Positions 18,662-29,170 are shown, counted from the first letter of the stretch. The stretch is DNA of 35,000 nt from Saccoglossus kowalevskii (GCF_000003605.2 NW_003109487.1:1-35000); one strand, 5' to 3'. Numbers and translations are program-made. Notes: generated by a model not told the origin, from the letters alone.

Positions 18662-18812
18662 TACTATTTTGTGTGAATCCAGTTGAATGTGTCACTCCTT
18701 GAATTTTCACTTTGATTAAACACAGTAATGGTGACATATCTCAAGATTTTAAATCTTTGAAACTCTGTCTAAATAAATTTGTGAAACTATAAAAATTTGA
18801 CTCCATCATGTA

Positions 18813-18895
18813 AGTGCGGTGGCCGAGCGGCTAAGGCGTTGGACTTAAGTTCCAATGGACGTTAGTCCTCGTGGGTTCAAATCCCACCTGCTCTA
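18813..18895 (+). tRNA. tRNA-Leu(TAA) variant
   Basis: D-loop GGCTAA (T to C) and acceptor CTGCTCT; precedes a short spacer. Confidence 0.85.
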
Positions 18896-19045
18896 TACTA
18901 TTTTGTGTGAATCCAGTTGAATGTGTCACTCCTTGAATTTTCACTTTGATTAAACACAGTTATGATGACATATCTCAAAATTTTAAATCTTTGAAACTCT
19001 GTCTAAATAAATTTGTGAAACTATAAAATTTGACTCCATCATGTA

Positions 19046-19127
19046 AGTGCGGTGGCCGAGCGGTTAAGACGTTGGACTTAAGTTCCAATGGACGTAGTCC
19101 TCGTGGGTTCAAATCCCACCTGCACTA
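19046..19127 (+). tRNA. tRNA-Leu(TAA) variant
   Basis: 82 nt: one T missing from the variable-arm loop (GGACGTAGTCC). D-stem GAC, CTGCACT. The TATA-like box has one A fewer. Confidence 0.82.
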
Positions 19128-19425
19128 TACTATTTTGTGTGAATCCAGTTGAATCTCTCCGAACTACTTAAATTTTGTCAATGATGTTTCAGTGCAAACA
19201 TGTTTTTCTTAAGGGGTTCTAAAATGTGTCGTTACTTAAATTGTGAATGCTCTACAACTATTGCCAAAGTTCGCCCTCTAGTGATGACGCATTTCCGTGA
19301 CGTATATTATCGATTGCGCCACTTTGTTTAAACACAGTAATGGTGACATATCTCAAAATTTTAAATCTTTGAAACTTTGTCTAAATAAATTTGTGAAAAT
19401 ATAAAAAATGTGCCTTCAGTATGTA

Positions 19426-19508
19426 AGTGCGGTGGCCGAGCGGTTAAGGCGTTGGACTTAAGTTCCAATGGACGTTAGTCCTCGTGGGTTCGAATCCCAC
19501 CTGCACTA
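19426..19508 (+). tRNA. tRNA-Leu-TAA: tRNA-Leu(TAA)
   Basis: Consensus with TTCGAAT and CTGCACT, behind a long spacer. Repeated at 20508 (offset 1,082). Confidence 0.96.
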
Positions 19509-19659
19509 TACTATTTTGTGTGAATCCAGTTGAATGTGTCACTCCTTAAATTTTCACTTTGATTAAACACAGTAATGGTGACATATCTCAAGATTTTAAA
19601 TCTTTGAAACTCTGTCTAAATAAATTTGTGAAACTATAAAAAATTAGCTCCATCATGTA

Positions 19660-19742
19660 AGTGCGGTGGCCGAGCGGTTAAGGCGTTGGACTTAAGTTCC
19701 AATGGACGTTAGTCCTCGTGGGTTCAAATCCCACCCGCACTA
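19660..19742 (+). tRNA. tRNA-Leu-TAA: tRNA-Leu(TAA)
   Basis: Fully paired, CCGCACT; leader TTAGCTCC. Confidence 0.97.
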
Positions 19743-19893
19743 TACTATTTTGTGTGAATCCAGTTGAATGTGTCACTCCTTGAATTTTCACTTTGATTAA
19801 ACACAGTAATGGTGACATATCTCAAGATTTTAAATCTTTGAAACTCTGTCTAAATAAATTTGTGAAACTATAAAAAATTGGCTCCATCATGTA

Positions 19894-19976
19894 AGTGCGG
19901 TGGCCGAGCGGTTAAGGCGTTGGACTTAAGTTCCAATGGACGTTAGTCCTCGTGGGTTCAAATCCCACCTGCACTA
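19894..19976 (+). tRNA. tRNA-Leu-TAA: tRNA-Leu(TAA)
   Basis: Consensus, CTGCACT. Confidence 0.96.
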
Positions 19977-20127
19977 TACTATTTTGTGTGAATCCAGTTG
20001 AATGTGTCACTCCTTAAATTTTCACTTTGATTAAACACAGTTATGATGACATATCTCAAAATTTTAAATCTTTGAAACTCTGTCTAAATAAATTTGTGAA
20101 ACTATAAAAATTTGACTCCATCATGTA

Positions 20128-20209
20128 AGTGCGGTGGCCGAGCGGTTAAGATGTTGGACTTAAGTTCCAATGGACGTTAGTCCTCGTGGGTTCAAATCCC
20201 ACTGCACTA
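20128..20209 (+). tRNA. tRNA-Leu(TAA), short acceptor
   Basis: 82 nt. The D-stem 3' side GAT pairs poorly with GCC; base 66 is missing. Confidence 0.76.
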
Positions 20210-20507
20210 TACTATTTTGTGTGAATCCAGTTGAATCTCTCCGAACTACTTAAATTTTGTCAATGATGTTTCAGTGCAAACATGTTTTTCTTTAGGGGTT
20301 CTAAAATGTGTCGTTACTTAAATTGTGAATGCTCTACAACTATTGCCAAAGTTCGCCCTCTAGTGATGACGCATTTCCGTGACGTATATTATCGATTGCG
20401 CCACTTTGTTTAAACACAGTAATGGTGACATATCTCAAAATTTTAAATCTTTGAAACTTTGTCTAAATAAATTTGTGAAACTATAAAAAATGTGCCTTCA
20501 GTATGTA

Positions 20508-20590
20508 AGTGCGGTGGCCGAGCGGTTAAGGCGTTGGACTTAAGTTCCAATGGACGTTAGTCCTCGTGGGTTCGAATCCCACCTGCACTA
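20508..20590 (+). tRNA. tRNA-Leu-TAA: tRNA-Leu(TAA)
   Basis: Consensus with TTCGAAT and CTGCACT; twin of 19426. Confidence 0.96.
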
Positions 20591-20741
20591 TACTATTTTG
20601 TGTGAATCCAGTTGAATGTGTCACTCCTTAAATTTTCACTTTGATTAAACACAGTAATGGTGACATATCTCAAGATTTTAAATCTTTGAAACTCTGTCTA
20701 AATAAATTTGTGAAACTATAAAAAATTAGCTCCATCATGTA

Positions 20742-20824
20742 AGTGCGGTGGCCGAGCGGTTAAGGCGTTGGACTTAAGTTCCAATGGACGTTAGTCCTCG
20801 TGGGTTCAAATCCCACCCGCACTA
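20742..20824 (+). tRNA. tRNA-Leu-TAA: tRNA-Leu(TAA)
   Basis: Fully paired, CCGCACT; twin of 19660. Confidence 0.97.
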
Positions 20825-20975
20825 TACTATTTTGTGTGAATCCAGTTGAATGTGTCACTCCTTGAATTTTCACTTTGATTAAACACAGTAATGGTGACAT
20901 ATCTCAAGATTTTAAATCTTTGAAACTCTGTCTAAATAAATTTGTGAAACTATAAAAATTTGACTCCATCATGTA

Positions 20976-21057
20976 AGTGCGGTGGCCGAGCGGTTAAGAC
21001 GTTTGACTTAAGTTCCAATGGACGTTAGTCCTCGTGGGTTCAAATCCCACTGCACTA
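20976..21057 (+). tRNA. tRNA-Leu(TAA), degraded
   Basis: 82 nt. D-stem GAC, anticodon stem TTTGA, base 66 missing. Shares TTTGA only with 5158. Confidence 0.74.
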
Positions 21058-21355
21058 TACTATTTTGTGTGAATCCAGTTGAATCTCTCCGAACTACTTA
21101 AATTTTGTCAATGATGTTTCAGTGCAAACATGTTTTTCTTTAGGGGTTCTAAAATGTGTCGTTACTTAAATTGTGAAGGCTCTACAACTATTGCCAAAGT
21201 TCGCCCTCTAGTGATGACGCATTTCCGTGACGTATATTATCGATTGCGCCACTTTGTTTAAACACAGTAATGGTGACATATCTCAAAATTTTAAATCTTT
21301 GAAACTCTGTCTAAACAAATTTGTGAAACTATAAAAAATGTGCCTCCAGTATGTA

Positions 21356-21438
21356 GGTGCGGTGGCCGAGTGGTTAAGGCGTTGGACTTAAGTTCCAATG
21401 GACGTTAGTCCTCGTGGGTTCAAATCCCACCCGCACTA
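21356..21438 (+). tRNA. tRNA-Leu(TAA), G1 class
   Basis: G1-T72 wobble and D-loop GAGTGG; otherwise paired, CCGCACT. Confidence 0.9.
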
Positions 21439-21590
21439 TACTATTTTGTGTGAATCCAGTTGAATGTGTCACTCCTTAAATTTTCACTTTGATTAAACAC
21501 AGTAATGATGACATATCTCAAAATTTTAAATCTTTGAAACTTTGTCTAAATAAATTTGTGAAACTATAAAAAATGTGCCTTCAGTATGTA

Positions 21591-21673
21591 AGTGCGGTGG
21601 CCGAGCGGTTAAGGCGTTGGACTTAAGTTCCAATGGACGTTAGTCCTCGTGGGTTCGAACCCCACCCGCACTA
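21591..21673 (+). tRNA. tRNA-Leu-TAA: tRNA-Leu(TAA)
   Basis: Fully paired, CCGCACT, T-loop TTCGAAC; hybrid 235-bp unit. Confidence 0.96.
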
Positions 21674-21824
21674 TACTATTTTGTGTGAATCCAGTTGAAT
21701 GTGTCACTCCTTAAATTTTCACTTTGATTAAACACAGTTATGATGACATATCTCAAAATTTTAAATCTTTGAAACTCTGTCTAAATAAATTTGTGAAACA
21801 ATAAAAATTTGACTCCATCATGTA

Positions 21825-21907
21825 AGTGCGGTGGCCGAGCGGTTAAGGCGTTGGACTTAAGTTCCAATGGACGTTAGTCCTCGTGGGTTCAAATCCCACC
21901 CGCACTA
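21825..21907 (+). tRNA. tRNA-Leu-TAA: tRNA-Leu(TAA)
   Basis: Fully paired, CCGCACT, but the upstream TATA-like box reads AATAAAAA: a natural test of whether that box matters. Confidence 0.96.
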
Positions 21908-22058
21908 TACTATTTTGTGTGAATCCAGTTGAATGTGTCACTCCTTAAATTTTCACTTTGATTAAACACAGTTATGATGACATATCTCAAAATTTTAAAT
22001 CTTTGAAACTCTGTCTAAATAAATTTGTGAAACTATAAAAATTTGACTCCATCATGTA

Positions 22059-22141
22059 AGTGCGGTGGCCGAGCGGTTAAGACGTTGGACTTAAGTTCCA
22101 ATGGACGTTAGTCCTCGTGGGTTCAAATCCCACCTGCTCTA
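22059..22141 (+). tRNA. tRNA-Leu(TAA) variant
   Basis: D-stem GAC, acceptor CTGCTCT; variable stem intact. Counterpart of the TAT-anticodon copy at 24693. Confidence 0.83.
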
Positions 22142-22439
22142 TACTATTTTGTGTGAATCCAGTTGAATCTCTCCGAACTACTTAAATTTTGTCAATGATG
22201 TTTCAGTGCAAACATGTTTTTCTTTAGGGGTTCTAAAATGTGTCGTTACTTAAATTGTGAATGCTCTACAACTATTGCCAAAGTTCGCCCTCTAGTGATG
22301 ACGCATTTCCGTGACGTATATTATCGATTGCGCCACTTTGTTTAAACACAGTAATGGTGACATATCTCAAAATTTTAAATCTTTGAAACTTTGTCTAAAT
22401 AAATTTGTGAAACTATAAAAAATGTGCCTTCAGTATGTA

Positions 22440-22522
22440 AGTGCGGTGGCCGAGCGGTTAAGGCGTTGGACTTAAGTTCCAATGGACGTTAGTCCTCGTG
22501 GGTTCGAATCCCACCTGCACTA
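22440..22522 (+). tRNA. tRNA-Leu-TAA: tRNA-Leu(TAA)
   Basis: Consensus, TTCGAAT, CTGCACT. Confidence 0.96.
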
Positions 22523-22673
22523 TACTATTTTGTGTGAATCCAGTTGAATGTGTCACTCCTTAAATTTTCACTTTGATTAAACACAGTAATGGTGACATAT
22601 CTCAAGATTTTAAATCTTTGAAACTCTGTCTAAATAAATTTGTGAAACTATAAAAAATTGGCTCCATCATGTA

Positions 22674-22756
22674 AGTGCGGTGGACGAGCGGTTAAGGCGT
22701 TGGACTTAAGTTCCAATGGACGTTAGTCCTCGTGGGTTCGAATCCCACCTGCACTA
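22674..22756 (+). tRNA. tRNA-Leu(TAA) variant
   Basis: C11A breaks a D-stem pair and alters the A box (TGGACGAG). TTCGAAT loop despite a TTGGCTCC leader. Confidence 0.87.
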
Positions 22757-22907
22757 TACTATTTTGTGTGAATCCAGTTGAATGTGTCACTCCTTAAATT
22801 TTCACTTTGATTAAACACAGTAATGGTGACATATCTCAAAATTTTAAATCTTTGAAACTCTGTCTAAATAAATTTGTGAAACTATAAAAAATTGGCTCCA
22901 TCATGTA

Positions 22908-22990
22908 AGTGCGGTGGCCGAGCGGTTAAGGCGTTGGACTTAAGTTCCAATGGACGTTAGTCCTCGTGGGTTCAAATCCCACCCGCACTA
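22908..22990 (+). tRNA. tRNA-Leu-TAA: tRNA-Leu(TAA)
   Basis: Fully paired, CCGCACT. Confidence 0.97.
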
Positions 22991-23141
22991 TACTATTTTG
23001 TGTGAATCCAGTTGAATGTGTCACTCCTTGAATTTTCACTTTGATTAAACACAGTAATGGTGACATATCTCAAGATTTTAAATCTTTGAAACTCTGTCTA
23101 AATAAATTTGTGAAACTATAAAAAATTGGCTCCATCATGTA

Positions 23142-23224
23142 AGTGCGGTGGCCGAGCGGTTAAGGCGTTGGACTTAAGTTCCAATGGACGTTAGTCCTCG
23201 TGGGTTCAAATCCCACCCGCACTA
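23142..23224 (+). tRNA. tRNA-Leu-TAA: tRNA-Leu(TAA)
   Basis: Fully paired, CCGCACT. Confidence 0.97.
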
Positions 23225-23375
23225 TACTATTTTGTGTGAATCCAGTTGAATGTGTCACTCCTTAAATTTTCACTTTGATTAAACACAGTTATGATGACAT
23301 ATCTCAAAATTTTAAATCTTTGAAACTCTGTCTAAATAAATTTGTGAAACTATAAAAATTTGACTCCATCATGTA

Positions 23376-23458
23376 AGTGCGGTGGCCGAGCGGTTAAGAC
23401 GTTGGACTTAAGTTCCAATGGACGTTAGTCCTCGTGGGTTCAAATCCCACCCGCACTA
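23376..23458 (+). tRNA. tRNA-Leu(TAA) variant
   Basis: D-stem GAC is the only change; CCGCACT. Confidence 0.9.
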
Positions 23459-23609
23459 TACTATTTTGTGTGAATCCAGTTGAATGTGTCACTCCTTGAA
23501 TTTTCACTTTGATTAAACACAGTAATGGTGACATATCTCAAGATTTTAAATCTTTGAAACTCTGTCTAAATAAATTTGTGAAACTATAAAAATTTGACTC
23601 CATCATGTA

Positions 23610-23691
23610 AGTGCGGTGGCCGAGCGGTTAAGACGTTGGACTTAAGTTCCAATGGACGTTAGTCCTCGTGGGTTCAAATCCCACTGCACTA
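23610..23691 (+). tRNA. tRNA-Leu(TAA), short acceptor
   Basis: 82 nt. D-stem GAC, base 66 missing; trailer TAGTA as at 31800. Confidence 0.78.
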
Positions 23692-23989
23692 TAGTATTTT
23701 GTGTGAATCCAGTTGAATCTCTCCGAACTACTTAAATTTTGTCAATGATGTTTCAGTGCAAACATGTTTTTCTTTAGGGGTTCTAAAATGTGTCGTTACT
23801 TAAATTGTGAAGGCTCTACAACTATTGCCAAAGTTCGCCCTCTAGTGATGACGCATTTCCGTGACGTATATTATCGATTGCGCCACTTTGTTTAAACACA
23901 GTAATGGTGACATATCACAAAATTTTAAATCTTTGAAACTCTGTCTAAACAAATTTGTGAAACTATAAAAAATGTGCCTCCAGTATGTA

Positions 23990-24072
23990 GGTGCGGTGGC
24001 CGAGTGGTTAAGGCGTTGGACTTAAGTTCCAATGGACGTTAGTCCTCGTGGGTTCAAATCCCACCTGCACTA
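23990..24072 (+). tRNA. tRNA-Leu(TAA), G1 class
   Basis: G1-T72 wobble, D-loop GAGTGG, CTGCACT. Confidence 0.89.
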
Positions 24073-24224
24073 TACTATTTTGTGTGAATCCAGTTGAATG
24101 TGTCACTCCTTAAATTTTCACTTTGATTAAACACAGTAATGATGACATATCTCAAAATTTTAAATCTTTGAAACTTTGTCTAAATAAATTTGTGAAACTA
24201 TAAAAAATGTGCCTTCAGTATGTA

Positions 24225-24307
24225 AGTGCGGTGGCCGAGCGGTTAAGGCGTTGGAGTTAAGTTCCAATGGACGTTAGTCCTCGTGGGTTCGAACCCCACC
24301 TGCACTA
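24225..24307 (+). tRNA. tRNA-Leu(TAA) with G32
   Basis: C32G in the anticodon loop (GTTAAGT), unusual at a position normally held by a pyrimidine. Otherwise consensus, TTCGAAC; hybrid 235-bp unit. Confidence 0.88.
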
Positions 24308-24458
24308 TACTATTTTGTGTGAATCCAGTTGAATGTGTCACTCCTTAAATTTTCACTTTGATTAAACACAGTTATGATGACATATCTCAAAATTTTAAAT
24401 CTTTGAAACTCTGTCTAAATAAATTTGTGAAACTATAAAAATTTGACTCCATCATGTA

Positions 24459-24541
24459 AGTGCGGTGGCCGAGCGGTTAAGGCGTTGGACTTAAGTTCCA
24501 ATGGACGTTAGTCCTCGTGGGTTCAAATCCCACCCGCACTA
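24459..24541 (+). tRNA. tRNA-Leu-TAA: tRNA-Leu(TAA)
   Basis: Fully paired, CCGCACT. Confidence 0.97.
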
Positions 24542-24692
24542 TACTATTTTGTGTGAATCCAGTTGAATGTGTCACTCCTTGAATTTTCACTTTGATTAAA
24601 CACAGTAATGGTGACATATCTCAAAATTTTAAATCTTTGAAACTCTGTCTAAATAAATTTGTGAAACTATAAAAATTTGACTCCATCATGTA

Positions 24693-24775
24693 AGTGCGGT
24701 GGCCGAGCGGTTAAGACGTTGGACTTATGTTCCAATGGACGTTAGTCCTCGTGGGTTCAAATCCCACCTGCTCTA
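24693..24775 (+). tRNA. tRNA with anticodon TAT on Leu body (Ile-codon type)
   Basis: Anticodon loop CTTATGT: the anticodon at 24726-24728 is TAT, which reads AUA (Ile), through A36T at 24728. The long variable arm and A73 remain, so LeuRS rather than IleRS would be the likely charging enzyme. D-stem GAC and acceptor CTGCTCT weaken it. Its counterpart at 22059 has TAA. Nematode nev-tRNAs show the same design (Leu-like body, UAU anticodon). It may be drift in a redundant copy. Confidence 0.85.
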
Positions 24776-25073
24776 TACTATTTTGTGTGAATCCAGTTGA
24801 ATCTCTCCGAACTACTTAAATTTTGTCAATGATGTTTCAGTGCAAACATGTTTTTCTTAAGGGGTTCTAAAATGTGTCGTTACTTAAATTGTGAATGCTC
24901 TACAACTATTGCCAAAGTTCGCCCTCTAGTGATGACGCATTTCCGTGACGTATATTATCGATTGCGCCACTTTGTTTAAACACAGTAATGGTGACATATC
25001 TCAAAATTTTAAATCTTTGAAACTTTGTCTAAATAAATTTGTGAAACTATAAAAAATGTGCCTTCAGTATGTA

Positions 25074-25156
25074 AGTGCGGTGGCCGAGCGGTTAAGGCGT
25101 TGGACTTAAGTTCCAATGGACGTTAGTCCTCGTGGGTTCGAATCCCACCTGCACTA
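25074..25156 (+). tRNA. tRNA-Leu-TAA: tRNA-Leu(TAA)
   Basis: Consensus, TTCGAAT, CTGCACT. Confidence 0.96.
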
Positions 25157-25307
25157 TACTATTTTGTGTGAATCCAGTTGAATGTGTCACTCCTTAAATT
25201 TTCACTTTGATTAAACACAGTAATGGTGACATATCTCAAGATTTTAAATCTTTGAAACTCTGTCTAAATAAATTTGTGAAACTATAAAAAATTAGCTCCA
25301 TCATGTA

Positions 25308-25390
25308 AGTGCGGTGGCCGAGCGGCTAAGGCGTTGGACTTAAGTTCCAATGGACGTTAGTCCTCGTGGGTTCAAATCCCACCCGCACTA
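25308..25390 (+). tRNA. tRNA-Leu-TAA: tRNA-Leu(TAA)
   Basis: D-loop GGCTAA (T to C); otherwise fully paired, CCGCACT; leader TTAGCTCC. Confidence 0.94.
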
Positions 25391-25541
25391 TACTATTTTG
25401 TGTGAATCCAGTTGAATGTGTCACTCCTTGAATTTTCACTTTGATTAAACACAGTAATGGTGACATATCTCAAGATTTTAAATCTTTGAAACTCTGTCTA
25501 AATAAATTTGTGAAACTATAAAAATTTGACTCCATCATGTA

Positions 25542-25623
25542 AGTGCGGTGGCCGAGCGGTTAAGACGTTGGACTTAAGTTCCAATGGACGTTAGTCCTCG
25601 TGGGTTCAAATCCCACTGCACTA
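25542..25623 (+). tRNA. tRNA-Leu(TAA), short acceptor
   Basis: 82 nt. D-stem GAC, base 66 missing. Confidence 0.78.
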
Positions 25624-25922
25624 TACTATTTTGTGTGAATCCAGTTGAATCTCTCCGAACTACTTAAATTTTGTCAATGATGTTTCAGTGCAAACATGTT
25701 TTTCTTTAGGGGTTCTAAAATGTGTCGTTACTTAAATTGTGAAGGCTCTACAACTATTGCCAAAGTTCGCCCTCTAGTGATGACGCATTTCCGTGACGTA
25801 TATTATCGATTGCGCCACTTTGTTTAAACACAGTAATGGTGACATATCACAAAATTTTAAATCTTTGAAACTCTGTCTAAACAAATTTGTGAAACTATAA
25901 AAAAATGTGCCTCCAGTATGTA

Positions 25923-26005
25923 GGTGCGGTGGCCGAGTGGTTAAGGCGTTGGACTTAAGTTCCAATGGACGTTAGTCCTCGTGGGTTCAAATCCCACCCG
26001 CACTA
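25923..26005 (+). tRNA. tRNA-Leu(TAA), G1 class
   Basis: G1-T72 wobble, D-loop GAGTGG, CCGCACT. The upstream A-run is one base longer than in its relatives. Confidence 0.9.
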
Positions 26006-26157
26006 TACTATTTTGTGTGAATCCAGTTGAATGTGTCACTCCTTAAATTTTCACTTTGATTAAACACAGTAATGATGACATATCTCAAAATTTTAAATCT
26101 TTGAAACTTTGTCTAAATAAATTTGTGAAACTATAAAAAATGTGCCTTCAGTATGTA

Positions 26158-26240
26158 AGTGCGGTGGCCGAGCGGTTAAGGCGTTGGACTTAAGTTCCAA
26201 TGGACGTTAGTCCTCGTGGGTTCGAACCCCACATGCACTA
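26158..26240 (+). tRNA. tRNA-Leu(TAA) variant
   Basis: Acceptor ATGCACT mismatches G7; T-loop TTCGAAC; anticodon stem intact, unlike 2526 and 15420 which share this 3' end. Hybrid 235-bp unit. Confidence 0.87.
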
Positions 26241-26391
26241 TACTATTTTGTGTGAATCCAGTTGAATGTGTCACTCCTTAAATTTTCACTTTGATTAAAC
26301 ACAGTAATGGTGTCATATCTCAATATTTTAAATCTTTGAAACTCTGTCTAAATAAATTTGTGAAACTATAAAAAATTGGCTCCATCATATA

Positions 26392-26474
26392 AGTGCGGTG
26401 GCCGAGCGGTTAAGACGTTGGACTTAAGTTCCAATGGACGTTAGTCCTCGTGGGTTCAAATCCCACCCGCACTA
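26392..26474 (+). tRNA. tRNA-Leu(TAA) variant
   Basis: D-stem GAC; CCGCACT. The leader has CATATA instead of CATGTA. Confidence 0.89.
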
Positions 26475-26625
26475 TACTATTTTGTGTGAATCCAGTTGAA
26501 TGTGTCACTCCTTAAATTTTCACTTTGATTAAACACAGTTATGATGACATATCTCAAAATTTTAAATCTTTGAAACTCTGTCTAAATAAATTTGTGAAAC
26601 TATAAAAATTTGACTCCATCATGTA

Positions 26626-26708
26626 AGTGCGGTGGCCGAGCGGTTAAGACGTTGGACTTAAGTTCCAATGGACGTTAGTCCTCGTGGGTTCAAATCCCAC
26701 CCGCACTA
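26626..26708 (+). tRNA. tRNA-Leu(TAA) variant
   Basis: D-stem GAC is the only change; CCGCACT. Confidence 0.9.
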
Positions 26709-26859
26709 TACTATTTTGTGTGAATCCAGTTGAATGTGTCACTCCTTGAATTTTCACTTTGATTAAACACAGTAATGGTGACATATCTCAAAATTTTAAA
26801 TCTTTGAAACTCTGTCTAAATAAATTTGTGAAACTATAAAAATTTGACTCCATCATGTA

Positions 26860-26941
26860 AGTGCGGTGGCCGAGCGGTTAAGACGTTGGACTTAAGTTCC
26901 AATGGACGTTAGTCCTCGTGGATTCAAATCCCACTGCACTA
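26860..26941 (+). tRNA. tRNA-Leu(TAA), degraded
   Basis: 82 nt. D-stem GAC, G53A, base 66 missing. Confidence 0.75.
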
Positions 26942-27092
26942 TACTATTTTGTGTGAATCCAGTTGAATGTGTCACTCCTTAAATTTTCACTTTGATTAAA
27001 CACAGTAATGGTGACATATCTCAAAATTTTAAATCTTTGAAACTCTGTCTAAATAAATTTGTGAAACTATAAAAATTTGACTCCATCATGTA

Positions 27093-27175
27093 AGTGCGGT
27101 GGCCGAGCGGTTAAGACGTTGGACTTAAGTTCCAATGGACGTTAGTCCTCGTGGGTTCAAATCCCACCTGCTCTA
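27093..27175 (+). tRNA. tRNA-Leu(TAA) variant
   Basis: D-stem GAC, acceptor CTGCTCT. The following spacer shares CTTAAGGGG with those after 19046 and 24693. Confidence 0.83.
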
Positions 27176-27473
27176 TACTATTTTGTGTGAATCCAGTTGA
27201 ATCTCTCCGAACTACTTAAATTTTGTCAATGATGTTTCAGTGCAAACATGTTTTTCTTAAGGGGTTCTAAAATGTGTCGTTACTTAAATTGTGAATGCTC
27301 TACAACTATTGCCAAAGTTCGCCCTCTAGTGATGACGCATTTCCGTGACGTATATTATCGATTGCGCCACTTTGTTTAAACACAGTAATGGTGACATATC
27401 TCAAAATTTTAAATCTTTGAAACTTTGTCTAAATAAATTTGTGAAAATATAAAAAATGTGCCTTCAGTATGTA

Positions 27474-27556
27474 AGTGCGGTGTCCGAGCGGTTAAGGCGT
27501 TGGACTTAAGTTCCAATGGACGTTAGTCCTCGTGGGTTCGAATCCCACCTGCACTA
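27474..27556 (+). tRNA. tRNA-Leu(TAA) variant
   Basis: G10T breaks the first D-stem pair and alters the A box (TGTCCGAG); the rest is consensus, TTCGAAT. Confidence 0.88.
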
Positions 27557-27707
27557 TACTATTTTGTGTGAATCCAGTTGAATGTGTCACTCCTTAAATT
27601 TTCACTTTGATTAAACACAGTAATGGTGACATATCTCAAGATTTTAAATCTTTGAAACTCTGTCTAAATAAATTTGTGAAACTATAAAAAATTGGCTCCA
27701 TCATGTA

Positions 27708-27789
27708 AGTGCGGTGGCCGAGCGGTTAAGGCGTTGGACTTAAGTTCCAATGGACGTTAGTCCTCGTGCGTTCAAATCCCACCCGCATA
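27708..27789 (+). tRNA. tRNA-Leu(TAA), degraded
   Basis: 82 nt. GTGCG T-stem and CCGCAT end; same allele as 6238 and 33027. Confidence 0.75.
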
Positions 27790-27940
27790 TACTATTTTGT
27801 GTGAATCCAGTTGAATGTGTCACTCCTTAAATTTTCACTTTGATTAAACACAGTTATGATGACATATCTCAAAATTTTAAATCTTTGAAACTCTGTCTAA
27901 ATAAATTTGTGAAACTATAAAAATGTGCCTCCATTATGTA

Positions 27941-28023
27941 AGTGCGGTGGCCGAGCGGTTAAGACGTTGGACTTAAATTCCAATGGACGTTAGTCCTCGT
28001 GGGTTCAAATCCCACCCGCACTA
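27941..28023 (+). tRNA. tRNA-Leu(TAA) with A37
   Basis: G37A and D-stem GAC; CCGCACT. Same allele as 6471. Confidence 0.85.
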
Positions 28024-28321
28024 TACTATTTTGTGTGAATCCAGTTGAATCTCTCCGAACTACTTAAATTTTGTCAATGATGTTTCAGTGCAAACATGTT
28101 TTTCTTTAGGGGTTCTAAAATATGTCGTTACTTAAATTGTGAATGCTCTACCACTATTGCCAAAGTTCGCCCTCTAGTGATGACGCATTTCCGTGACGTA
28201 TATTATCGATTGCGCCACTTTGTTTAAACACAGTAATGGTGACATATCTCAAAATTTTAAATCTTTGAAACTCTGTCTAAATAAATTTGTGAAACTATAA
28301 AAAATGTGCCTGCAGTATGTA

Positions 28322-28404
28322 AGTGCGGTGGCCGAGCGGTTAAGGCGTTGGACTTAAGTTCCAATGGACGTTAGTCCTCGTGGGTTCGAATCCCATCTGC
28401 ACTA
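28322..28404 (+). tRNA. tRNA-Leu-TAA: tRNA-Leu(TAA)
   Basis: C65T turns one T-stem pair into a G-T wobble (CCCAT); otherwise consensus. Confidence 0.93.
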
Positions 28405-28555
28405 TACTATTTTGTGTGAATCCAGTTGAATGTGTCACTCCTTAAATTTTCACTTTGATTAAACACAGTAATGGTGACATATCTCAAGATTTTAAATCTT
28501 TGAAACTCTGTCTAAATAGATTTGTGAAACTATAAAAAATTGGCTCCATCATGTA

Positions 28556-28638
28556 AGTGCGGTGGCCGAGCGGTTAAGGCGTTGGACTTAAGTTCCAATG
28601 GACGCTAGTGCTCGTGGGTTCAAATCCCACCCGCTCTA
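28556..28638 (+). tRNA. tRNA-Leu(TAA) variant
   Basis: Variable arm GGACGCTAGTGC; acceptor CCGCTCT. Confidence 0.82.
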
Positions 28639-28936
28639 TACTATTTTGTGTGAATCCAGTTGAATCTCTCCGAACTACTTAAATTTTGTCAATGATGTTT
28701 CAGTGCAAACATGTTTTTCTTTAGGGGTTCTAAAATGTGTCGTTACTTAAATTGTGAATGCTCTACAACTATTGCCAAAGTTCGCCCTCTAGTGATGACG
28801 CATTTCCGTGACGTATATTATCGATTGCGCCACTTTGTTTAAACACAGTAATGGTGACATATCTCAAAATTTTAAATCTTTGAAACTCTGTCTAAATAAA
28901 TTTGTGAAACTATAAAAAATGTGCCTGCAGTATGTA

Positions 28937-29019
28937 AGTGCGGTGGCCGTGCGGTTAAGGCGTTGGACTTAAGTTCCAATGATCGTTAGTCCTCGTGGGT
29001 TCGAATCGAACCTGCACTA
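28937..29019 (+). pseudogene. tRNA-Leu(TAA) pseudogene
   Basis: A14T, GATCG in the variable arm, T-stem 3' side CGAAC. The 5538 copy carries the same changes plus two deletions. Confidence 0.72.
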
Positions 29020-29170
29020 TACTATTTTGTGTGAATCCAGTTGAATGTGTCACTCCTTAAATTTTCACTTTGATTAAACACAGTAATGGTGACATATCTC
29101 AAGATTTTAAATCTTTGAAACTCTGTCTAAATAAATTTGTGAAACTATAAAAAATTGGCTCCATCATGTA

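Larger units (their letters stand above)
20976..22756 (+). repeat. 2,634-bp higher-order repeat, copy 1
   Basis: tRNAs at 20976, 21356, 21591, 21825, 22059, 22440 and 22674 line up one to one with those at 23610, 23990, 24225, 24459, 24693, 25074 and 25308, always offset by 2,634 bp, with matching long and short spacers. Point differences have built up between the copies, including the TAT anticodon in copy 2. Confidence 0.75.
23610..25390 (+). repeat. 2,634-bp higher-order repeat, copy 2
   Basis: Partner of 20976-22756. Part of it (23610-24541) is repeated again at 25542-26474 with an offset of about 1,933 bp. Confidence 0.75.
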
